Positions 15,452-22,139 of a DNA stretch of 64,000 nucleotides are shown here, piece after piece. The number at the start of each line of letters is the position of its first letter. The stretch's first letter is position 1. Position numbers and translations under genes: made by a program. The stretch spans positions 13,230 to 77,229 of the forward strand of contig JBAXUY010000004.1 of the NCBI GenBank assembly GCA_037129475.1, read 5' to 3'. Below the pieces are notes generated by a model. The model had not been told where the DNA came from. It saw nothing but the letters and a program-made list of their open reading frames with translations, and ran no database searches. Source of the DNA: RGVT01 sp037129475 (GTDB lineage Bacteria; Planctomycetota; Planctomycetia; Pirellulales; UBA1268).

Positions 15452-15525
15452 CCCCAGTGGGGCAAGCGTCTCGCTTGCCATGCATTCCCGTGGGACAGGC
15501 GTCCCGCCTGTCCGAAGAAAACGCC
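15449..15525 (+). repeat. Second palindromic repeat type (GGCAAGCG / GGACAGGCG)
   Basis: Two hairpin-forming units. One has arms GGCAAGCG and CGCTTGCC around TCT; the other has arms GGACAGGCG and CGCCTGTCC around TCC. Each is preceded by a GTGGG stretch. Architecture is like families A-C but sequence and loop differ. Confidence 0.7.
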
Positions 15526-15686
15526 CAATGGACAGCCGAGACAGCTATCCCACGCACTGCACCAACAGAGCCCTGTCTCTACGGTTCACGCAGCGCCGCG
15601 AAACTGTTCGATTGTCATTGCTCGCCTCCTTTCGCTGTTGCACCCCGTCTTCCGACACCATGCGTATACGCCTGCTTGGCGTAGCT
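15526..15686. other. Non-coding remainder of the 15.35-15.69 kb gap
   Basis: Together with the promoter, reductase relic and palindromes above, this completes a 340-bp stretch without an intact gene. It contains a degraded half-repeat (CAGAGCCCTGTCTCTAC near 15569-15585). Nothing else was recognised. Confidence 0.5.
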
Positions 15687-15899
15687 TCACGCCGCCTGCA
15701 AGGGCTCGATTGTGTTCACGTGAATAAGGACGCAATGCACCGCCCGATTCTCTTCGGGATATCCGAGAATCACCTTCGTCTTCATCACGATCGCGCATTC
15801 CGGATGCCGCACCTCGTGGACCTCGCCGTTCGACATGCGGATCGCGAAGGGCTCGAATGGCTGCCGTCGCAGGAATTCGCGAATCGTGTCGGGATTCAT
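15687..15899 (-). CDS. Conserved small protein, unknown function
   Basis: A 70-residue protein starting MNPDTIREFLRRQPFEPFAI. ATG 15899 has AAGGAG 7 bp upstream, which supports real translation. The pattern (EFLRRQPFEPFAIRMSNGEVHEVRHPE, split here as QPFEPFAIRMSNG and VHEVRHPE) resembles short planctomycete proteins often found beside toxin-antitoxin and other accessory genes. It has a predicted beta-rich centre and no signal peptide or catalytic motif. Function unknown. Confidence 0.75.
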   Translation of the reverse strand: MNPDTIREFLRRQPFEPFAIRMSNGEVHEVRHPECAIVMKTKVILGYPEENRAVHCVLIHVNTIEPLQAA

Positions 15900-16014
15900 G
15901 GCGTTGCTCCTTCAAGAAATGGACGCCCGTACATCATACGCTAACGGCGGTCAAGCAACAAGTCATTTCAGAACGCCGGCGTAGCCTGCAGGGCTGCCGC
16001 CCGACGGGTGTATC

Positions 16015-16503
16015 ATGGCTCGCATGAACGCCACGCCGCTGCTCTCGCAAATCCTCCGGGCTCTGCACGAGCATCGGCTTGAAGCCGTGCTCATCGGCAA
16101 CGCTGCTGCGGCCGTTCACGGCGCCCCGGTCACCACGCTCGACTTCGACTTCATGTTCCGCGACACCCCCACGAACATGCGCAAGCTCAAGGCAATCGCC
16201 ACGGACTTGCGGGCCACGATCCTACGGCCTTTTTATCCAGTCTCGAAGCTCTACCGGGTCGTCAATGAAGACTCCGGCCTGCAGGCCGATTTCATGCCGG
16301 TCATTCATGGTGTGCGCTCCTTTGAGGGGCTACGCTCGCGGGCTGACGCCCGTGATATCGATGGGCTTCGTCTGCTCGTAGCATCTCTCGACGATATCAT
16401 TGCAAGCAAGAAAGCTGCGGGCCGTGATCGCGACAAAGCCGTGCTGTCTATTCTGGAACAAACCCGAAAGTCTGCACGCAAGCGAGGCGCCAATGGCTCG
16501 TAA
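16015..16503 (+). CDS. Nucleotidyltransferase-fold protein (AbiEii/DUF6036-like)
   Basis: A 162-residue protein with a minimal nucleotidyltransferase core. A glycine-containing strand (AVLIGNAAAAVHG, residues 25-36) is followed by the metal-binding pair Asp43/Asp45 in TLDFDFMF, and a C-terminal ASLDDIIASKKAAGRDRDK helix (near 125-143) typical of this family. It lacks the full GSxxRG turn of MNT antitoxins. It overlaps the next small gene by 11 bp, so the two are probably a unit, perhaps a toxin-antitoxin-like module. ATG 16024 is an alternative start. Confidence 0.8.
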   Translation: MARMNATPLLSQILRALHEHRLEAVLIGNAAAAVHGAPVTTLDFDFMFRDTPTNMRKLKAIATDLRATILRPFYPVSKLYRVVNEDSGLQADFMPVIHGVRSFEGLRSRADARDIDGLRLLVASLDDIIASKKAAGRDRDKAVLSILEQTRKSARKRGANGS

Positions 16504-16675
16504 GAAGCGAGAGCGGGCATCCGAGAGCGCCACGCGGGCAAAGAGTCTTGCCGCTCTCAAAGCCGAGAGCGAGCGGCAGCTCGACGATCTGATCCAGCGG
16601 CGGCTGGCCTTGCCGCTGGAAAAGCGGATGAACTTCCTGCGCCGACGCCTCCCCGGCGGCGGTAGCAGCCTGTAG
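16493..16675 (+). CDS. Small basic helical protein paired with the nucleotidyltransferase
   Basis: A 60-residue highly charged protein (MARKKRERASESATRAKSLA at the start) with a helix SERQLDDLIQRRLALPLEKR and a C-terminal RRRLPGGGSSL. It overlaps the upstream gene by 11 bp in another frame, an arrangement common in two-gene accessory modules. No known domain recognised. The TAG stop is immediately part of a GTAGGGCGAGCG sequence resembling a degraded intergenic repeat. Confidence 0.62.
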   Translation: MARKKRERASESATRAKSLAALKAESERQLDDLIQRRLALPLEKRMNFLRRRLPGGGSSL

Positions 16676-16715
16676 GGCGAGCGTCCCACGGCCATTCCGC
16701 GAGTACAATCCCGGC

Positions 16716-17054
16716 ATGCCTCGCCCCGCCGCCACTCCCGCGCCGCGCACGCCGTTCGAGGAGCGGTATCTCGCGCTCGCCAAGCAGATCTGCCTGACGA
16801 TGATCCCCGACCCGCGCTACGAGATCTTTCTCTTCGGCTCCCGCGCACGGGGCCACTGCGAGCATGCGAGCGACGTGGATATCGGCGTCGCAGGCCCTGA
16901 GCCGATTCCGGAAGGCGTGCTGCGGCTGATGGGCGCGCTCGACGAGTCTGACGTACCCTGGCGGTGCCAGGTGATCGACTTCGCGCTCGTCACCGATGAG
17001 AAGTTTCGGACACACGCCTACGAAGGCCGAGAGATATGGCGAGCGGCGAACTAG
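16716..17054 (+). CDS. MNT-type nucleotidyltransferase (antitoxin of HEPN/MNT pair)
   Basis: A 112-residue minimal nucleotidyltransferase with the complete motif GSRARGHCEHASDVDIG (Gly41-Ser42, Asp53 and Asp55). In HEPN/MNT modules the nucleotidyltransferase neutralises the HEPN RNase, in characterised cases by AMPylating it. It overlaps the HEPN gene by 19 bp, confirming the pair. Confidence 0.9.
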   Translation: MPRPAATPAPRTPFEERYLALAKQICLTMIPDPRYEIFLFGSRARGHCEHASDVDIGVAGPEPIPEGVLRLMGALDESDVPWRCQVIDFALVTDEKFRTHAYEGREIWRAAN

Positions 17055-17443
17055 GCTACGACAACCTGCAGCGGGCGCTGCGAGGCTTCGAACAGGCCCT
17101 GTCGCTCGACGGCAGCGGCTATCCAGACTTTGTGCGCGACGTGCTCGACAACGGCCGTATCAAGAAATTCGAGTATTGCGTCGAACTCTTCTGGAAATAC
17201 CTGCGCTCGTGCCTGATCGCCGAAGGACGCGACGTGCCGAACAGCCCACGGGGAGCGATCAAGGCGGCCCTCGACCGCGGCTTTATCCTGGAGGCAGAGT
17301 ATCAGCCAGCCCTCGACATGTTCACCGACCGCAACACGTGCAGCCACATCTACAAGCAGGCGTTGATCCCGGTCATTATCGCCCGCCTCCCAGCCCACGC
17401 CGCCGTGATGCAAGCCATCGCCGCCCGCCTGCCGACCACGTAG
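17036..17443 (+). CDS. HEPN-domain protein (HI0074 / substrate-binding family), likely toxin
   Basis: A 135-residue all-alpha protein with the HEPN catalytic-type Rx4H motif R99-NTCS-H104 (DRNTCSHIYK). Such proteins are RNases of HEPN/MNT toxin-antitoxin systems. The C-terminal end AIAARLPTT and its TAG stop merge with a palindromic repeat. This tail is duplicated at 18846-18898, beyond the Fic gene. Confidence 0.9.
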   Translation: MASGELGYDNLQRALRGFEQALSLDGSGYPDFVRDVLDNGRIKKFEYCVELFWKYLRSCLIAEGRDVPNSPRGAIKAALDRGFILEAEYQPALDMFTDRNTCSHIYKQALIPVIIARLPAHAAVMQAIAARLPTT

Positions 17444-17469
17444 CGACAGGCCTCCAGGCCTGTCGAATG
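17414..17469 (+). repeat. Direct repeat flanking the Fic gene, copy 1
   Basis: Covers the last nine codons of the HEPN gene plus the first palindromic repeat and GAATG. It is near-identical to 18846-18898, which lacks three bases (CGC). Confidence 0.85.
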
Positions 17470-17503
17470 GACATCACGTAGCGACAGGCCTCCAGGGCTG
17501 TCG
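17440..17503 (+). repeat. Palindromic repeat pair, family A
   Basis: Two forward copies separated by 12 bp. The first TAG is the stop codon of the HEPN gene. The second has one arm mismatch (CCAGGGCTG). Confidence 0.9.
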
Positions 17504-17526
17504 AATGCGTCTGGCGGAACTGGAAC

Positions 17527-18768
17527 TTACGGCCTGTCTGGAAACAACCCCGGCATCCACTGAGATGCCAGCGCCGTCGGGAAAGCAAACCGCAGCGGCG
17601 CCCGCGGCGAGGCCGATGTCACGACTCCGTGCGTCTGCAGGGCAGCCGTAATCCTCCGCGCCGTGCGCTCGCTCGTCGCCGCGAGCATCGGGATGTCGCC
17701 ACGTGGCACTTCCCCTCGGTTGAGCAAGGATTCCACGACGGCCAAGGCATGAGGGGGCAGTGTTCCCTTCCGGATCTCATCCTGAGTCCACAGAATCACG
17801 CGCTGGCGGAGCCGATCGGGCTGCACCAACGACGCCATGAAGGTGATCTGATCGAGGCAGACGCGCAGGAAAAACTCCGCGAAATCAGCCAGGCATTCCG
17901 TGCTGAGATTGCCGCGGCCATCGAGACCGCCGTGTCGAAGCTCGTCGCATCGTTCCAGATGCTCCTTGTATTCCGACTCGCGGCGAGCGAGCCCGCGGGC
18001 TATCGACCAGATGCCACCCGTCTCGAGGGCGTCTCGCAGCATGGCATGAGACATCAGTCGCGCAACCCGGCCATTGCCGTCCGTGAACGGATGGATCCAA
18101 AGCAGTCGATGGTGGGCGGTGGCGGCGGCAATGATGGAATCGATCGCCCCCAGCGCTGCGTACGCTTGCTGGAACCTTTCCATGAATCGCGGTACGGCTC
18201 CGGGGCTGATCGCGACATGCCGTCCGACCGCCACCTGGGTTGTGCGGAATTCGCCCGGCTGAACGGCAGTCCGTGAACCGTCAGGGTTCGTGATCCACAG
18301 AAGATCGTCGGGCAGAAGGGAACAGAACCGTCGATGGATCTCGCGGACTGCAGCTTGCGTGGTAGGTCTTCCGGCGACTCCGTCTGCGTCGATCCAGGCC
18401 TGAACCTCCACGTGCGCCCGGGCTTCGAGCTGCAGGGTTCGTTTCGGGAGATCTTGGCTGTAGTCGTTGCGCAGAGCCCGTTCAATATCGATCGGATGCG
18501 TATCGTGGCCTTCGATCAGGTTGCTGTAGTAGCAGTTCATCGCCCGCACCATGTCGGCGATCGCGGGCACGATCCCGGGCGGGAGGCTGCTCCGAAGTGC
18601 GGCTGACGCTCCCACGACGGTCACTGCCAAGTCGGCCAGATCGTCGCGGCGCTGCTGTGGCTCGCGGACGAGCATCGGCTCCATCAGGCTGGATGATTCG
18701 CCCCGGTCAAAGGCCGGCTCGACAGGCGGCATGTTGGCCGGTTTCTTGGCCGGCTCGTCGCTCGTCAT
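17527..18768 (-). CDS. Fic family protein
   Basis: A 413-residue protein with the complete Fic active-site motif HPFTDGNGRVAR (His226 to Arg237), expected to transfer AMP or another nucleotide phosphate to a protein target. An N-terminal inhibitory motif SNLIEG (Ser82-Glu86-Gly87) matches [S/T]xxxE[G/N], so this is a class II, self-inhibited Fic. The last 100 residues look like a winged-helix DNA-binding domain (RGDIPMLAATSERTARRITA), as in many stand-alone Fic proteins. It is transcribed opposite to its neighbours and bracketed by a direct repeat. Confidence 0.93.
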   Translation of the reverse strand: MTSDEPAKKPANMPPVEPAFDRGESSSLMEPMLVREPQQRRDDLADLAVTVVGASAALRSSLPPGIVPAIADMVRAMNCYYSNLIEGHDTHPIDIERALRNDYSQDLPKRTLQLEARAHVEVQAWIDADGVAGRPTTQAAVREIHRRFCSLLPDDLLWITNPDGSRTAVQPGEFRTTQVAVGRHVAISPGAVPRFMERFQQAYAALGAIDSIIAAATAHHRLLWIHPFTDGNGRVARLMSHAMLRDALETGGIWSIARGLARRESEYKEHLERCDELRHGGLDGRGNLSTECLADFAEFFLRVCLDQITFMASLVQPDRLRQRVILWTQDEIRKGTLPPHALAVVESLLNRGEVPRGDIPMLAATSERTARRITAALQTHGVVTSASPRAPLRFAFPTALASQWMPGLFPDRP

Positions 18769-18845
18769 AACGCCATCCCAGCAAGCGGTTTATGGATTGC
18801 CTGAGCACCGGCGGGCCGGTCTCATGGCCGCTTCATGATACCCCG

Positions 18846-18898
18846 GCCATCGCCCGCCTGCCGACCACGTAGCGACAGGCCTCCAGGCCTGTCGAATG
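18846..18898 (+). repeat. Direct repeat flanking the Fic gene, copy 2
   Basis: Duplicates the 3' end of the HEPN gene (codons for IARLPTT and the TAG) together with its repeat. No HEPN gene is present here, so this is a transplanted fragment. Confidence 0.85.
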
Positions 18899-18998
18899 CA
18901 CGTCATGTAGCGACGGGCCTCCAGGCCTGTCGAATGGACGTCACGTAGCGACAGGCCTCCAGGCCTGTCGACGGACAGGGCTGGAGCCCTGTCGCTAC
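18869..18998. repeat. Palindromic repeat cluster (three family A, one family C)
   Basis: Three forward A copies at about 38-bp spacing and a C copy ending GTCGCTAC. On the - strand the CTA at 18995-18997 is the TAG stop of the PEP-CTERM protease. This is the last repeat before a 38.6-kb repeat-free stretch. Confidence 0.9.
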
Positions 18999-21070
18999 TT
19001 CCGGCGGGCAACGGCGGCGAGCGCCACGCCGAGCAGTGCCAGCCCTATCGCCGCTGGCTCCGGCACCATCACGAGCTGCATCACCTGGCCGTTCGTCACG
19101 GTGCCATCGGCGAAGTTCGCGCTCGCCACGCTCACCGTCGACACGCTCACGGTCTCGTAGCTCGGCCAGAAGCTCGTGTCGAGCAGATAGTAGCCCTGGC
19201 CGTTGTAGGTCTTCGCCGTGCCCAATCCGTTGCCGAGCACGTAATACGTGAACGCCGCGTTCTGAATGCTCGAGAGAAAGCTCGCCGAGGCGTCGGTAAA
19301 AAATCCACCTTGAAACGTATCGTTGAGCGCGAGTGACGTCACGCCGAGGTACACGTCCACGGCGTTCGCCGACCCAAGCGCGGTCGTGAATGGCGACGAT
19401 CCCGCCGTCAGCCGGAGCACGTCATTCCCGCTGGCCGTGCCCGTGGCCCAGATCGGCGCGCCCGTCTTCCCGAACTCAAAGTTGAAGTCGAGCCCGCTGG
19501 TCGGATTCACGCTCGTGGCCGTGAGGATGCCAGGGCTGTTGCCGGGTCCTACGATTCCGGCCCCCGAGATCGCGCTCACGCGGCCCGAGCCACCGAGCGT
19601 CACCCCTGCATCAAGGGCCACGCCGCTTGATGCGGCGATGTTGCCATTGACCACGAGGGCCCCGGAGTGCACCCACGTGCCGCCGGTGTAGCTGCTCGAG
19701 CCGGTGAGCTCGAGCCGATTTCCCGAGAGGGCGAGGCCGCCGCTGCCCGACACCGCGCCCGTAATCCGGGCCGTGCCACTGCCGGCGATTTCGAGCAGCC
19801 AGCCGTTCGTGTTGATCGAAGCCGCAGTCACTCCGCCCGACCCGACATCCCAATATTGGGTGTCGCCAAGGGCCACGGTGTTTGAAAACGTCTGTCGCGA
19901 CGTGTCGTAATTGGTCAGGCCGCCCCGGCCGATCGTGAGCGTATTTGCTCCCGAGAACGTGAATCCGAGCGTCCCGGTCGCCGTGCCCTTGAAGGCCAGC
20001 CCGCGCAGGTTCACGGCTGCGTTGAGATCGATCGACCGCACGGCCGTGGATGTCCCGCTAAACAGCGTGTAGAGATCTGTCGGCACCGAGTTGGAGCTCC
20101 AGTTGCCTGTCCTGCTGAGGTCGTCCTGCGTGGTCGGTCCGCCGGATCCGCCCTGCCAGGTTGCGCTGGGATTCCCCACCACCCGGAGTGCATAGCCCGT
20201 CACGGCCATGGCATCGGTCGCATTGGCCATGGCTCCCGGGGCGGCGAGCAGGCTCATGATGTTGTAATTGCCGCTGACGCCCGAGTTGAGCCCGAGCACG
20301 GTCAGTTCCTTGCCACCGTTGGGATTCGTCCAGCCGTTGAGCAGCGGGCTGCCCGAATCGCCCTCCACGAGTTGCACGCTGGGCGTGCCCGACCGCAGTG
20401 TGAGAATCACGGTCTGCGTCGGATCAGAACTTAGAACCCCAGTCTGATTGACGGTGGCGGCCCCAGCCCGCGGGCTATCGTTGGTTGTGTTTCCCCTGCC
20501 ATAGGCGAGCACGCCGAGACCGTTGTAGACGGAGTAGCTGGTTGACACCGACGAGGTAAACAGGTCGAGCACGCCGTACCGAAAGACGTTGGTTGGCGAC
20601 GCGATCGGCGCGGCAAGCGTTCCCAGGGCCAAGTCGTTGGCAGTCACGCCGCCGTTCGTAACGATCGCTCCGTAGCCGAGATTTGTGATGCCGCTATTCG
20701 TCTGCGACACGAGCAGTCCGTCGTTTCCGCGAATTGTGACGCCCTGGGTGAGCAGGCCGCCGTTCTCGTAGTGCTGGGCCGTGAGAAAGTGCCGCGGGCT
20801 GAGGAGGGCCAGGCCCTTGTAGCTCGAGGCGGCGTAGATCGTGGTGCTCCAGCCCACGCCCGACCAGTCGTAGGCCGCACCCACGAAGCTGCCGCTGGTG
20901 TTGGGCGTCGGGTTCGTCGGGAATCCGCCGGTGAAGCGATCGTTAACCGTGGCCGAATAATCGGTGATATCGAGTGCGACGGCGGGGGGGCCATCAGCCA
21001 CTACGACGGCGACCAGGGCGGCGACAGCCCAAGAGGCCCATGGGCGGGATGATGGTTCGCGTCGGTTCAA
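18995..21070 (-). CDS. Secreted trypsin-like serine protease with autotransporter-type repeat and PEP-CTERM anchor
   Basis: A 691-residue exported protein. A signal peptide occupies residues 1-32. A trypsin-fold region follows, with His100 in LTAQHY, Asp146 in ANDLALG and Ser239 in EGDSGSPLL, so the catalytic triad looks intact. The middle part has beta-strand units of the passenger-repeat type (LELTGSSSYTGGTWVHSGAL near 460-480). The end is a PEP-CTERM sorting signal: VPEP, a hydrophobic helix, then ARRK. It would be cleaved by an exosortase (not in this window) and displayed or released. The physiological substrate is unknown. Confidence 0.88.
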   Translation of the reverse strand: MNRREPSSRPWASWAVAALVAVVVADGPPAVALDITDYSATVNDRFTGGFPTNPTPNTSGSFVGAAYDWSGVGWSTTIYAASSYKGLALLSPRHFLTAQHYENGGLLTQGVTIRGNDGLLVSQTNSGITNLGYGAIVTNGGVTANDLALGTLAAPIASPTNVFRYGVLDLFTSSVSTSYSVYNGLGVLAYGRGNTTNDSPRAGAATVNQTGVLSSDPTQTVILTLRSGTPSVQLVEGDSGSPLLNGWTNPNGGKELTVLGLNSGVSGNYNIMSLLAAPGAMANATDAMAVTGYALRVVGNPSATWQGGSGGPTTQDDLSRTGNWSSNSVPTDLYTLFSGTSTAVRSIDLNAAVNLRGLAFKGTATGTLGFTFSGANTLTIGRGGLTNYDTSRQTFSNTVALGDTQYWDVGSGGVTAASINTNGWLLEIAGSGTARITGAVSGSGGLALSGNRLELTGSSSYTGGTWVHSGALVVNGNIAASSGVALDAGVTLGGSGRVSAISGAGIVGPGNSPGILTATSVNPTSGLDFNFEFGKTGAPIWATGTASGNDVLRLTAGSSPFTTALGSANAVDVYLGVTSLALNDTFQGGFFTDASASFLSSIQNAAFTYYVLGNGLGTAKTYNGQGYYLLDTSFWPSYETVSVSTVSVASANFADGTVTNGQVMQLVMVPEPAAIGLALLGVALAAVARRK

Positions 21071-21377
21071 GACGTCCTCTTGATCATCGTCGTCGGAAAG
21101 CCCTGCCCATAGTCGAGTATATGTCGCGGAACGACCCTATTTCAACAAATTTCCGGCCGGCCGACTCACGCGGCGGTCGGCCCCAACAACCGTGCTCGCC
21201 GTCACCTTCCTCACTCGAGGCGGGGCAGCGCGCGGCAAAAATTACTGTTCGAAGCGTATCGTTATCCTTAGCGCTGTAGAATTTATGGGTACGGTGCAAG
21301 GCAACGCGGGTGTCACCCAGGGGAACGGAGTGCACCTGCACAGCACCCCTCCTTTGAAGGGATAGCAAGGGCCTGTC
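21071..21377. other. 307-bp divergent intergenic region
   Basis: Separates the - strand protease gene from the + strand glycan locus and must hold promoters for both, though none stands out by eye. A TAGAAT hexamer at 21277-21282 could be a -10 element for the + strand. Potential RNA hairpins occupy 21293-21341. Confidence 0.45.
21293..21341 (+). promoter_or_regulatory. Possible structured leader with competing hairpins
   Basis: GGTGCA (21293-21298) can pair with TGCACC (21331-21336), enclosing a GGGTG/CACCC hairpin. Alternatively GTGCA-CC-TGCAC (21330-21341) can fold alone, and the two structures exclude each other. It lies 37 bp before the first gene of the long glycan run. Not matched to any known riboswitch. 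Confidence 0.3.
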
Positions 21378-22139
21378 TTGGATTCGCTTCCGTCTGCTTC
21401 GCGGCGTGTTGCCAGCGACCGACCAGTTCGGTCGGCCGACCGCGATAGCTTCGCCCCGCCGCCAGCCTGCGAACGAATCCTCATCGTTGGCGCGGGGGGC
21501 TTCGGCCGCGAACTACTGCAGTGGGCACGTGACGCGTGGCCGCAGTGGTCCGATCGCTTAGCCGGGTTTCTGTCCGCCGATGACCATGTGCTCGACGGAT
21601 TCGATTGCAACCTTCCGATCGTCGGCTCACCGACAGACTTTCGACCATCTCGTGGCGACGGGTTCCTGCTCGCAATCGGCGTCCCCTACGCACGGCGGAA
21701 TGTGGCAGAACTGCTACTGGCCCGTGGCGCCCAGTTCCTCACGCTCGTACATCCCACCGCCGTCGTTTCCGCCTCGGCGAAAATCGGCGACGGCGCCGTG
21801 CTCTGCCCATATTCCATCGCCAGCGACTCGTGCCGGGTGGGCCGGTTCGTGCTCATGAACTACCACACCTCGCTCGGGCACGACGCCATAGCCGGTGATT
21901 TTTCGGTTTTATCTCCCTATGCAACGCTCGGCGGCCGTGCCTCAATAGACGAAGATGTCTTTTTAGGCCTCCACGCTTCGGTAGGGCCCGGGAAAACCGT
22001 TGGCGCCCGTAGCAAGGTAAGCGCTAATTCCTGCGTCTTGGCCAATGCCCCATCCGACTCACTGGTGTTCGGCGTTCCTGGCCGAATCGGCAACCGGATC
22101 GACCTCGATTCCTTCCCGAAGCGTAGTAGCGAAAGATGA
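21378..22139 (+). CDS. Sugar O/N-acyltransferase, PglD/NeuD family
   Basis: A 253-residue protein with an N-terminal nucleotide-binding-like domain (ILIVGAGGFGRELLQWARDA) and a left-handed beta-helix of hexapeptide repeats (VVSASAKIGDGAVLCPYSI, then VFLGLHASVGPGKTVGARS). The likely catalytic His is in NYHTSLGHDA. PglD acetylates the 4-amino group of a UDP-sugar, so this would complete the dehydratase/aminotransferase pathway 12 kb upstream. The start is a TTG with GCAAGG about 7 bp before; no ATG exists before the first strand. The ATGA junction couples it to the next gene. Confidence 0.88.
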   Translation: MDSLPSASRRVASDRPVRSADRDSFAPPPACERILIVGAGGFGRELLQWARDAWPQWSDRLAGFLSADDHVLDGFDCNLPIVGSPTDFRPSRGDGFLLAIGVPYARRNVAELLLARGAQFLTLVHPTAVVSASAKIGDGAVLCPYSIASDSCRVGRFVLMNYHTSLGHDAIAGDFSVLSPYATLGGRASIDEDVFLGLHASVGPGKTVGARSKVSANSCVLANAPSDSLVFGVPGRIGNRIDLDSFPKRSSER

